Source: Tissierellia bacterium
GTDB taxonomy: Bacteria; Bacillota; Clostridia; Tissierellales; Tissierellaceae
Direction: 5' to 3'
Assembly: GCA_012728125.1 (NCBI GenBank)
Contig: JAAYFT010000207.1
Location: forward strand, 1-33,287
Length of the DNA stretch: 33,287 bases
Shown here: one piece after another, positions 18,966 to 27,733 of the stretch
Position numbering within the stretch: the first letter of the stretch is position 1
Layout of the letters: every line of letters begins with the position of its first letter
The notes under the pieces: model-generated
Seen by the model: the letters and a program-made list of their open reading frames with translations, nothing else
Told to the model about the DNA's origin: nothing
The model's database searches: none
Position numbers and translations under genes: made by a program

Positions 18966-20060
18966 ATGAAAATCTCTGATAGAGAAATCTTAATTTGGCT
19001 AAACAGTATTGGAGTTAATAATAACAATATAAAAAAGATAATATCACATTTTGGAAATCTAACAGAATTATGGGAAGCAGATAATAAGGAAATATATCAT
19101 ATGGATGGATTAGTAGAAGAAGCGAAAGAGAAGATAACAAAAAATAGAAATATAGGTTATATTGAAAAACTATTTAATAGATTAGAGAAATTAAAAATTG
19201 ATACTATAACCATTTATGACGACAATTACCCAGCAAGTTTAAGGTATATATATGATAGTCCTAATGTTTTGTATATTAAAGGCGAAATTTTAGAAGAAGA
19301 TAGTCTATCGTTGGCAATAGTTGGCTCTAGAAAGGCTACTGCCTACGGGAAATGGGCTTGTGAAAAGTTTTCTAGGGAATTAGTAGACTTGGGAGTAACA
19401 ATAGTCAGCGGACTTGCAGCAGGCATAGATACAGTAGCCCACAAAACTGCAGTAAATAATGGTGGCAGAACTATTGGAGTTCTTGGTAATGGTATAGATA
19501 TAGTCTATCCTAAAAAGAACATATCTCTATTTGAAAAAATCGTAGAAAATGGTGCAGTTATTTCCGAATTTCCCTTAGGAACACCTCCCTTGCCATATAA
19601 TTTCCCTCAAAGAAATAGAATTATTAGTGGATTATCAATGGGTGTAATAGTAATTGAAGCTCAAGAAAAATCTGGCTCTTTAATTACAGCCCATCATGCA
19701 TTGGAACAAGGAAAAGAAGTTTTTGCATTACCAGGAAATATTAATAGTATATATAGCGGTGGAACAAATAAACTAATTAAAGATGGAGCAATACCACTTT
19801 TAGATATAGAAGCTATTATTGATGAGGTACATGAGCTTAGACTAAAACAAAGGTCTAATAAAGTAGTGAATATAGATTACTCTAACTTAAGTGAAACAGA
19901 AATAAAGGTAATAGAATTGCTTAAGGAAGCTCCCTTATATATTGATGTAATTGCATATAGAATAGGGGCTGATATATCTACAATTAATAGTGTTTTAACT
20001 ATTTTAGAATTAAAGGGAATAATTAAGGAATTACCAGGAAAATTATTTACTATCTGTTAA
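18966..20060 (+). CDS. dprA: DNA-processing protein DprA
   Basis: AIVGSRKATAYGKWACEKFSRELVDLGVTIVSGLAAGIDTVAHKTAV, GNGIDIVYPKKN, EAQEKSGSLITAHHALEQGKEVFALPGNI. Confidence 0.97.
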   Translation: MKISDREILIWLNSIGVNNNNIKKIISHFGNLTELWEADNKEIYHMDGLVEEAKEKITKNRNIGYIEKLFNRLEKLKIDTITIYDDNYPASLRYIYDSPNVLYIKGEILEEDSLSLAIVGSRKATAYGKWACEKFSRELVDLGVTIVSGLAAGIDTVAHKTAVNNGGRTIGVLGNGIDIVYPKKNISLFEKIVENGAVISEFPLGTPPLPYNFPQRNRIISGLSMGVIVIEAQEKSGSLITAHHALEQGKEVFALPGNINSIYSGGTNKLIKDGAIPLLDIEAIIDEVHELRLKQRSNKVVNIDYSNLSETEIKVIELLKEAPLYIDVIAYRIGADISTINSVLTILELKGIIKELPGKLFTIC

Positions 20061-20082
20061 TTCACACTTGGAGGTGTATATT

Positions 20083-22167
20083 TTGCAAAAAAATTTAGTA
20101 ATAGTTGAGTCTCCAGCTAAAGCTAAAACAATAGAAAGATTCTTAGGCAAAAATTACAAGGTAGCTGCTACCATAGGACATGTTAGAGACCTACCAAAGA
20201 GTAGTCTAGGAATAGATATAGATAACGAATTTAAACCTAAGTACATTACCATTAGGGGAAAGGGACCAATTATACAAGAATTGAAAAAAGAAGCAAAGAA
20301 ATCCAAAAAAGTCTATCTTGCAACTGACCCAGACAGGGAAGGAGAGGCAATTTCTTGGCATTTAGCAAATATACTGGGAATTGATGATAAGGAAAAGGTT
20401 AGAGTTGAGTTCAATGAAATAACTAAGGATGCTATCTTAAATGCAATGAAAAGGCCAAGGTCAATTGATCAAAACCTTGTTGATGCTCAACAGGCTAGAA
20501 GGATATTAGATAGATTAGTTGGATATAAGATTAGTCCTCTTCTATGGAGAAAAATTAGGAAAGGTTTAAGTGCAGGTAGGGTACAATCTGTTGCTGTTAA
20601 ATTAATATGTGATAGAGAAGAGGAAATAAAGAATTTCAAACCAGAAGAGTATTGGAGTATAAAAGCAGAATTAAATAAAGATAAAGAAACTTTTATAGCA
20701 AATTTTTACGGGGAATATATAAAAGGGAAAGAAACGAAGATAGAATTAAAGAATAAAGAAGAAGTAGACAGGGTGTTAAATAATTTAGATCCTAATAATT
20801 TCTTTGTTGAAAGTGTTAAAAAAGGCAGTAAAAGAAGGAATCCCAATCCCCCATATACTACAAGTACACTACAACAGGATGCTTCAAAAAAACTAGGATT
20901 TAGTACTAAGAAGACCATGATGATTGCACAACAGTTATATGAAGGCATAAATATCAAAGGAGAAGGCTCTGTAGGATTAATAACCTATATAAGAACTGAT
21001 TCTACTAGGGTATCTCCAGAGGCAGTTAAAAATGCTGGAAAATTTATTGTTGATAAATATGGGAAAAAATATTTCAATGGTGGAAATTCCTATTTAAATA
21101 AATCAAAGAAAGATTCACAAGACGCCCACGAAGGAATTAGACCAACATCCATATCTAGAGAGCCAATCTTGATAAAAGATTCTTTAACTACTGACCAATA
21201 TAAACTATACAAATTGATATGGGAAAGGTTTATAAGCTCTCAGATGACTCAAGCTATCTTTGATACATTAACAGTTGGTATAAGGAGCAAAAACTTTATA
21301 TTTAAAGCTTCAGGTTCAAAATTAGTTTTTGACGGATTTCTAAAAATATATAACAGTGGAGACGATGATGATAAGGATAATAGAATGCCAAATCTAGAAG
21401 TGAATGATAAATTAAATGTAAAGGAGATTATACCTAATCAGCACTTTACTCAACCTCCTGCCAGATACACTGAAGCCTCGTTGATAAAGACATTAGAAGA
21501 GCTGGGCATAGGAAGACCTAGTACTTTTTCTCCTACAATTGCTACTATTCTGTCTAGAAATTATGTTACCCTAGAAAAACGATATTTTGTGCCTACGGAA
21601 CTAGGCATTTTAGTAAATGATTTATTAATAGAATATTTTAAAGATGTAATCAATGAAGAATTTACTGCAGAATTAGAAGAAGAATTGGATGAAATAGCTG
21701 AAGGTCAATTGTCATGGGTAGAAGTTGTTAAAGGATTCTATGATAATTTTTCACAAATTTTAGAAAAGGCCGAAGAAGAAATACAAGAAATAGTGATTGA
21801 GGATGAAGTTACTGATGTTATTTGTGAGAAATGTGGCAGAAATATGGTGGTGAAATTTGGAAGATTTGGTAAATTTTTGGCATGCCCAGGCTATCCTGAA
21901 TGCAAAAATACTAAACCAATCCTAGATGAATTAGATATTAAATGTCCAAACTGTGATGGAAACTTAGTAAAGAGAAGGACAAAAAACAGGAGAATTTTTT
22001 ATGGTTGTAATAACTATCCAAACTGTGATTTTGTTTCCTGGGATGAGCCAGTAAAAGAAAAATGCCCAAATTGTGGTAGCTTAATGACTAAAAAGAAAAA
22101 TAAGAAGGAAAATATCATTAAATGTACAAATGATGAATGTGGTTATTCACAAATCGAAAAAATATAA
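20083..22167 (+). CDS. topA: DNA topoisomerase I
   Basis: TTG start after GGAGGTG: MQKNLVIVESPAKAKTIERFLG, ATDPDREGEAISWHLA, SAGRVQSVAVKLI, ITYIRTDSTRVS; three C-terminal zinc-ribbon motifs. Confidence 0.98.
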   Translation: MQKNLVIVESPAKAKTIERFLGKNYKVAATIGHVRDLPKSSLGIDIDNEFKPKYITIRGKGPIIQELKKEAKKSKKVYLATDPDREGEAISWHLANILGIDDKEKVRVEFNEITKDAILNAMKRPRSIDQNLVDAQQARRILDRLVGYKISPLLWRKIRKGLSAGRVQSVAVKLICDREEEIKNFKPEEYWSIKAELNKDKETFIANFYGEYIKGKETKIELKNKEEVDRVLNNLDPNNFFVESVKKGSKRRNPNPPYTTSTLQQDASKKLGFSTKKTMMIAQQLYEGINIKGEGSVGLITYIRTDSTRVSPEAVKNAGKFIVDKYGKKYFNGGNSYLNKSKKDSQDAHEGIRPTSISREPILIKDSLTTDQYKLYKLIWERFISSQMTQAIFDTLTVGIRSKNFIFKASGSKLVFDGFLKIYNSGDDDDKDNRMPNLEVNDKLNVKEIIPNQHFTQPPARYTEASLIKTLEELGIGRPSTFSPTIATILSRNYVTLEKRYFVPTELGILVNDLLIEYFKDVINEEFTAELEEELDEIAEGQLSWVEVVKGFYDNFSQILEKAEEEIQEIVIEDEVTDVICEKCGRNMVVKFGRFGKFLACPGYPECKNTKPILDELDIKCPNCDGNLVKRRTKNRRIFYGCNNYPNCDFVSWDEPVKEKCPNCGSLMTKKKNKKENIIKCTNDECGYSQIEKI

Positions 22168-22175
22168 ATAATTAA

Positions 22176-22190
22176 AATATTCTGTACTTT
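22176..22190. promoter_or_regulatory. Weak candidate CodY box upstream of codY
   Basis: AATATTCTGTACTTT versus consensus AATTTTCWGAAAATT: 4 mismatches in 15. Confidence 0.2.
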
Positions 22191-22199
22191 TGTAAAAGT

Positions 22200-22227
22200 T
22201 TGTAGTAAAATTAATTATAGGGATAAT
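22200..22227 (+). promoter_or_regulatory. Weak candidate promoter for codY
   Basis: TTGTAG (22200-22205), 16-nt spacer, GATAAT (22222-22227). Confidence 0.35.
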
Positions 22228-22273
22228 GAAGATAACAAAAAAATAGATATATTAACTTAAGGAGGAATTATTA

Positions 22274-23053
22274 ATGGAAACTTTATTACAAAAAACAAGG
22301 AGATTAAATAAAACTTTACAAAGCTATGGTTCTGAACCTGTTTCCTTTGCTGAATTGAGCAAAATACTAAGCCGTATCTTAAGTGCTAATGTTTATATTG
22401 CCAACACTAATGGTAAAGTATTAGGGTATGAGCTATTAGAAGGTTTTGAATGTGATATTATTCAATCTGAAATTGTAAAAGAAAAGAGATTCCCAAAGAA
22501 ATATAATGATGAACTATTGAAATACTCTGAAACCCATGAAAATTTAAAGGAAATTACTGAATGCGTATTTGATCAAGTGTCTCAATGTGACTACACAGAT
22601 AAAGTTTCTACTGTAATACCTATTAATAGTGGGGGTAGAAGGCTAGGTACTTTAGTATTAGCTCGTTTTGGTACTGAATTTACTGAAGATGACTTAGTAT
22701 TGGCAGAATATAGTGCAACTATAGTTGGTATGGAGATATTAAAAGCTAAGTCAGAAGAAATAGAAGAAGAAGCTAGAAAGAAATCAGTTGTTCAAATGGC
22801 TATAGGCACCTTATCCTACTCTGAATTAGAGGCTATGGAACATATATTTAGAGAGCTAGATGGAAATGAAGGCTTGTTAGTAGCTAGTAAAATAGCTGAT
22901 AGAGTGGGTATTACTCGTTCAGTAATAGTAAATGCTTTGAGAAAATTTGAGAGTGCAGGAGTTATTGAAACAAGATCTTTAGGAATGAAAGGTACCCATA
23001 TAAAGGTGTTAAATGACAAATTAATAGATGAACTTTTAAAAACAAAAGAATAG
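22274..23053 (+). CDS. codY: GTP-sensing pleiotropic repressor CodY
   Basis: N-terminal GAF region; C-terminal w[59 protein letters not shown]. Confidence 0.97.
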   Translation: METLLQKTRRLNKTLQSYGSEPVSFAELSKILSRILSANVYIANTNGKVLGYELLEGFECDIIQSEIVKEKRFPKKYNDELLKYSETHENLKEITECVFDQVSQCDYTDKVSTVIPINSGGRRLGTLVLARFGTEFTEDDLVLAEYSATIVGMEILKAKSEEIEEEARKKSVVQMAIGTLSYSELEAMEHIFRELDGNEGLLVASKIADRVGITRSVIVNALRKFESAGVIETRSLGMKGTHIKVLNDKLIDELLKTKE

Positions 23054-23077
23054 TTTTAGGCTATTCTTTTGTTTTTT
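23039..23077 (+). terminator. Strong rho-independent terminator overlapping the codY stop codon
   Basis: AAAACAAAAGAATAG (23039-23053) / CTATTCTTTTGTTTT (23061-23075), perfect 15-bp stem, then TT. Stop codon TAG lies in the 5' arm. Confidence 0.88.
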
Positions 23078-23093
23078 ATAGGACTTTGGTAGG

Positions 23094-23120
23094 GGATTAA
23101 TATAATAGTATATTATATCC
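23094..23120. repeat. Imperfect palindrome in the codY-flgB spacer (possible second terminator or operator)
   Basis: GGAT-TAATATA-atag-TATATTA-t-ATCC, followed by TTCCTTTTTATTGTTTTTTT. Confidence 0.5.
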
Positions 23121-23239
23121 TTCCTTTTTATTGTTTTTTTAGATAAAATATTAAATAAATCGACAAATATAATTATTTTTTTTTTTTGACAATTATGAGA
23201 TTTTTATGGAAAAAGGGTATAAATTGTTGTAAAATATAG

Positions 23240-23245
23240 TATAAT
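23240..23245 (+). promoter_or_regulatory. Possible -10 element for the flagellar operon
   Basis: Consensus TATAAT about 29 nt before the likely flgB GTG. No good -35 at 16-18 nt; no convincing sigma-28 (TAAA/GCCGATAT) match. Confidence 0.35.
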
Positions 23246-23273
23246 TAGATTTTTTATCTAAGGGGTGAGAATT

Positions 23274-23672
23274 GTGAGGGAAGTATTCAATAATATTGAA
23301 TTCTATAAAAAAGCCTTAGATGGATTAAGCTTAAGGAATACTGCTATTGCTCAGAACTTAGCCAACGCTAATACTCCTAACTATAAGAGAAAAATCGTAG
23401 TATTCGAAGACCAATTGAAAGCAGCCGCAGAAAAGAGAAGATTGTCTATGAAAACTACCCATGAAAAGCATATAGATAAAAGAAAAGTTAATTTTCAGCC
23501 AAAGGTATTGGAAGACAAGTCTCTTTCTAACCGAATTGATGGTAATAATGTTAATATTGATACTGAAGCAGCTGAACTAGCTAAAAATCAAATAATGTAC
23601 AATGCTATGATAAATCAGGTAATAGGTGAGTTTGAAAAGATAAAAAATGTTATTACTGAAGGGAGTAAATAA
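23274..23672 (+). CDS. flgB: Flagellar basal-body rod protein FlgB
   Basis: ALDGLSLRNTAIAQNLANANTPNYKRKIVVFEDQL; NNVNIDTEAAELAKNQIMYNAMI. GTG at 23274 preceded by AAGGGGTG. Confidence 0.95.
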   Translation: MREVFNNIEFYKKALDGLSLRNTAIAQNLANANTPNYKRKIVVFEDQLKAAAEKRRLSMKTTHEKHIDKRKVNFQPKVLEDKSLSNRIDGNNVNIDTEAAELAKNQIMYNAMINQVIGEFEKIKNVITEGSK

Positions 23673-23674
23673 TT

Positions 23675-24115
23675 ATGAGCATTTTTAGTTCAATAAATAT
23701 ATCAACTACTGCTTTAACGGCAGAAAAAACAAGAATAGATATCATTGCTAAAAATATGGCAAATGCTAATACCACTAGGACTACTGGTGGTACACCTTAT
23801 AGAAGACAAATGGTAGTATTTGAAGAAGCTAAGCCTAATTCATTTAGTAAATATCTAGATAAACACTTAAGTAATATTAATGGACAAGGTGTGAAAATTA
23901 GCAGGATAGTAGAAGATGAATCTCCTTTTAAATTAGTCTATGAGCCAGGACACCCAGATGCTGATGAAAACGGATATGTAAGACTACCAAATGTAGATAT
24001 TATGAAGGAAATGGTGGATCTAATTAGTGCTCAAAGGGCTTATGATGCCAATATTACAGCTATTAATACTTCAAAATCTATGTTGATGAAGGCTCTCGAA
24101 ATTGGAAGGAGGTAG
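23675..24115 (+). CDS. flgC: Flagellar basal-body rod protein FlgC
   Basis: TALTAEKTRIDIIAKNMANANTTRT...PYRRQMVVFEE; VRLPNVDIMKEMVDLISAQRAYDANITAINTSKSMLMKALEIGR. Confidence 0.97.
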   Translation: MSIFSSINISTTALTAEKTRIDIIAKNMANANTTRTTGGTPYRRQMVVFEEAKPNSFSKYLDKHLSNINGQGVKISRIVEDESPFKLVYEPGHPDADENGYVRLPNVDIMKEMVDLISAQRAYDANITAINTSKSMLMKALEIGRR

Positions 24116-24120
24116 TCTAA

Positions 24121-24414
24121 TTGAATATTAATAGGATAAACGAATATAATAAACTTCTTAATGTAAATAGTGGCCATAAATATAAGGATGACAGTATAAA
24201 TTTTACTGATATTTTAAAAGATGCAATAGATAATGTAAATAAAATGCAGATAGAAAGTGATGAATATAAGAAAATGTTAGCTTTTGGTGAAGTGGACAAC
24301 CTTCACGAAGTTACTATAGCAAGTGAGAAGGCTAATATAGCATTGCAAATTACTATGAGCATTAGAAATAAAGTTGTAGAAGCTTACAAGGAAATTATGA
24401 GGATTCAAATATAG
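24121..24414 (+). CDS. fliE: Flagellar hook-basal body protein FliE
   Basis: FTDILKDAIDNVNKMQIESDEYKKMLAFGEVDNLHEVTIASEKANIALQITMSIRNKVVEAYKEIMRIQI. TTG start. Confidence 0.95.
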   Translation: MNINRINEYNKLLNVNSGHKYKDDSINFTDILKDAIDNVNKMQIESDEYKKMLAFGEVDNLHEVTIASEKANIALQITMSIRNKVVEAYKEIMRIQI

Positions 24415-24439
24415 AAATAGATAGAGAAGAGGTGTAATA

Positions 24440-25957
24440 GTGCAGGAAACAATAAATAAATATACTGCTAAAATAATTGAATATTGGAGATCCCTAGAAA
24501 AGAAGAAAAAGATAGGCTTAATTGTGACTAGTATTTTTTCTTTTTTGGTTATAACTGCACTTATTATTACATTGACCAGAACGAAATATGAAGTCCTATA
24601 TAGTAATTTAAGCTTAAAGGATATGGGTCAAATAACATCAAAACTTGATGAAATGGGTGTTTCTTGGAAAAGCAGTGAAGATCAGAAGAGTATTTTAGTA
24701 CCAGCTGATATAAAAAACAGAGTAAAAATTGAGCTAGCTACCTATGGTTTACCTAAAGAAGGATATACATATATGGACGCATTTAACGATATGAGTTGGA
24801 CCATGACAGATTATGACAGGAGGCAGAGACTAAAAAAGGCAAAAGAAAGTGAACTAGCTTCCGTCATTTCTGAAATCGACGGTATACATAGTGCAGAAGT
24901 ATTTATAGATGAAAAGGATACAACAAATTTTATACTAAGTAGTGAAGAAAACAAAACTACTGCATCGGTTTTTATAGTAAAATCGGATAGTAGACAAATA
25001 TCAAACGATAAAGTTAATGCAATTAAGCATCTTGTGGCTGGCTCTGTAAATATGAATGCAGAAGATGTGAGAGTAATAGATGACGAGGGTAAATTGTTGG
25101 GAGAAGATAACCAAGACAGTCTAATAAACCAGGACTTATTTCTAGTAAAACATAGTCTAGAAAATAGGATAAACGAAGGGATTAAGAGGTTTTTAGAAAA
25201 TATAGTAGGTTATGGCAATGTAGATGTGATGTCTAGTGTTAAGATAAATATGGACAGTGAAAAAACCACAATATTGGAGTTTGCACCACCGATAGAGGGA
25301 AATGAAGAAGGATTGATTAGATCCATAGAAGAAGTGGAAGAGCATATGATAGGTGGTACCAGTGGAGGTGTCCCAGGTGTTGAGACTAATGTTGAAGATT
25401 ATCAAATGCTAGACGATACAACAAGCCGCTATGACAGGGTTAGTAGAATTATAAATAATGAATTAAATGAAATAAATAAGGAAATTAGTAAGGCACCAGG
25501 TCAAGTTGAAAGCGTTACTGTTGCAGTTCTAATTAATAGCGATGCATTAGTAGATGGTGAGATGACACCTGATAAGGAAAAGGAATTCGTGGATTTAATT
25601 TATGCAGCAACAGGGCTAGATACAAAGAACGTTCAAGTTAAAGCAGAAAGATTTAGTTCTAAAGTTATTGACAGAATAGTAGAAGAACCTTCAACAAACT
25701 GGCTTGCAATTGGAATAGCTGCACTAATATTACTTCTAGGATTAATAATACTTATTGTTTATATGAGAATTAGAGCTAAAAAAGCTGCTGAAGAAGAGTT
25801 ACAAAAATTAATGGAAGAAAAGAGTTCAATTGAATTAGAAGTTGCAGATTTAGACTTTGAATTTGAAGAATCGAAGATGAAAGCACAAATAGATAAATTT
25901 GTTGAAAAGAAACCAGAAGCAGCAGCACAACTGCTTAGAAACTGGCTGAATGAATAG
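24440..25957 (+). CDS. fliF: Flagellar MS-ring protein FliF
   Basis: YEVLYSNLSLKDMGQITSKLDEMGVSWKSS, VLVNS-type middle region, two hydrophobic segments, C-terminal AAQLLRNWLNE. Confidence 0.96.
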   Translation: MQETINKYTAKIIEYWRSLEKKKKIGLIVTSIFSFLVITALIITLTRTKYEVLYSNLSLKDMGQITSKLDEMGVSWKSSEDQKSILVPADIKNRVKIELATYGLPKEGYTYMDAFNDMSWTMTDYDRRQRLKKAKESELASVISEIDGIHSAEVFIDEKDTTNFILSSEENKTTASVFIVKSDSRQISNDKVNAIKHLVAGSVNMNAEDVRVIDDEGKLLGEDNQDSLINQDLFLVKHSLENRINEGIKRFLENIVGYGNVDVMSSVKINMDSEKTTILEFAPPIEGNEEGLIRSIEEVEEHMIGGTSGGVPGVETNVEDYQMLDDTTSRYDRVSRIINNELNEINKEISKAPGQVESVTVAVLINSDALVDGEMTPDKEKEFVDLIYAATGLDTKNVQVKAERFSSKVIDRIVEEPSTNWLAIGIAALILLLGLIILIVYMRIRAKKAAEEELQKLMEEKSSIELEVADLDFEFEESKMKAQIDKFVEKKPEAAAQLLRNWLNE

Positions 25958-25968
25958 GAGCGATATAT

Positions 25969-26973
25969 ATGCAAAGAAGGCAGTTTACAGGAAAAGAAAA
26001 AGTTGCAATTTTGCTCATAGCTTTAGGACCTCAGAAATCTGCAGAGATCTTTAAGCACCTAAATGAAGAGGAAATTGAAGAATTGACTTTACAAATCGCT
26101 AATATGAGAATGGTTTCTCCTGAAGAAAAAAAGATGGTTATAGAGGAATTCTACCAGCTATGCCTGGCCCAAGAATACATATCTGAGGGAGGAATCAACT
26201 ATGCTAAGGAAGTTTTAGAGAGGGCATTAGGCTCTGATAAGGCCATGGACATAATTAGTAAGCTAACATCTTCCTTACATGTTAGACCATTTGAATTTAT
26301 TAGGAAAGCTGATCCCAATCAGCTTTTAAACTATATACAAAATGAGCACCCTCAAACAATAGCCTTAATATTATCATATCTATCTCCTTCGCAGGCAGCT
26401 CAAATTCTTTCTAGCTTACCCATAGAAAAACAATCTGATGTAACTAGAAGAATAGCTATTATGGATAGAACTTCACCTGATGTAATCAGGGAAATTGAAG
26501 CTATATTGGAGAGTAAGTTCTCAAACATCTTAACCCAAGACTATACAAGTACAGGTGGAATACAGGCTGTAGTAGATATATTAAACTCTGTAGATAGAGG
26601 AACAGAGAAACACATTATGGAAGAGTTAGATGCAAAAGATGCTGAATTAAGTGAAGAAATCAGAAGAAGGATGTTCGTATTCGAAGACATAATTATTTTG
26701 GACAATAGAAGTATTCAAAGGATTATTAGAGAAATCGATAATTCACAATGGGCAATTGCCCTTAAAGGAGCTAGTGAAGAAGTTAAGGAAGTCGTTTTCT
26801 CAAATATGTCTAAGCGTCTAGCTGAAATGATAAAAGAGGATATAGAATTTATGGGACCTGTACGAATACGTGATATTGAAGATGCTCAACAAAATATCGT
26901 CAATGTTATTAGAAAACTAGAAGAAGATGGCGAGATTATCACTCCAAGAGGAGGAGATGAGATTATTGTCTAA
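25969..26973 (+). CDS. fliG: Flagellar motor switch protein FliG
   Basis: LTGKEK-type N-terminus, EHPQTIALILSYLSPSQAAQILSSLP, FVFEDIIILDNRSIQRIIREID, EFMGPVRIRDIEDAQQNIV. Confidence 0.98.
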   Translation: MQRRQFTGKEKVAILLIALGPQKSAEIFKHLNEEEIEELTLQIANMRMVSPEEKKMVIEEFYQLCLAQEYISEGGINYAKEVLERALGSDKAMDIISKLTSSLHVRPFEFIRKADPNQLLNYIQNEHPQTIALILSYLSPSQAAQILSSLPIEKQSDVTRRIAIMDRTSPDVIREIEAILESKFSNILTQDYTSTGGIQAVVDILNSVDRGTEKHIMEELDAKDAELSEEIRRRMFVFEDIIILDNRSIQRIIREIDNSQWAIALKGASEEVKEVVFSNMSKRLAEMIKEDIEFMGPVRIRDIEDAQQNIVNVIRKLEEDGEIITPRGGDEIIV

Positions 26974-27733
26974 TGTTATAAAATCCTTTAGAGTAGTTGA
27001 AGTAGAATCAGTAGATCCTATAATTACTGATACTTCCGTAGATAATAAGGAGCTAGAAAAAATACTAGAAGATACTTTACTAAAGGCTAAGGAGGAATAT
27101 GAATCTATAATCCATGATGCAAAGGCTGAATCAAAAAAAATCATTGAAAATGCTGAAGTAAAATATGAAGAGATGATAAATGCTGCTTATACTAGGGCAA
27201 AAGAAATAATGGACCAATCTAAAGAAGAAGGCTATAAAGAAGGATATGAAAATGGATTTTCTGAAGGCTATGATAAAGGATACAAAGAAGGGAAAGAAAA
27301 ATCCAACATCTTAATTAACGAAGCTTTAGAAATTAAAACCCATTATTTAGAAAAAAGGAATTCTTTATTAAAAGAATTAGAAGAAGATATTATTGAACTA
27401 GTAGTATCAATTTATGAGAAGGTAATTAATAAAAGGACAGAAGAAGACAATGAATTAATTGTATCCTTAGTATTAAATGGTATAAAAAATCTAGACTTAA
27501 CCGATAAACTAACCATTATTTCCTCTAAGGAAGACTATGAAATATTAGAAATGGCAAGGCAGGAAATATTGGCAAAGTCTAGTTTTATTTCTGAATTGGA
27601 AATTAAATATGATATGTCGTTAGAAAAAGGAGATTGCATTTTAGAGACTTCTAAAGGAAGTATAGATGTAAGCATAAAAAATCAATTGGAAGAAGTAAAG
27701 GAGTTATTGACTTCAATATTAAATAATGAGTGA
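26957..27733 (+). CDS. fliH: Flagellar assembly protein FliH
   Basis: Between fliG and fliI; YKEGYENGFSEGYDKGYKEGKEKSN glycine repeat typical of FliH. Start at 26957 (ATG) or 26966 (TTG), overlapping the fliG end. Confidence 0.92.
   Translation: MRLLSNVIKSFRVVEVESVDPIITDTSVDNKELEKILEDTLLKAKEEYESIIHDAKAESKKIIENAEVKYEEMINAAYTRAKEIMDQSKEEGYKEGYENGFSEGYDKGYKEGKEKSNILINEALEIKTHYLEKRNSLLKELEEDIIELVVSIYEKVINKRTEEDNELIVSLVLNGIKNLDLTDKLTIISSKEDYEILEMARQEILAKSSFISELEIKYDMSLEKGDCILETSKGSIDVSIKNQLEEVKELLTSILNNE

Noticed and set aside
23186-23214. TTGACA at 23186 as a normal sigma-A promoter for flgB
   Set aside because: At 16-18 nt downstream the sequence is GGAAAAA-like, not a -10; kept only as part of the upstream-region finding.
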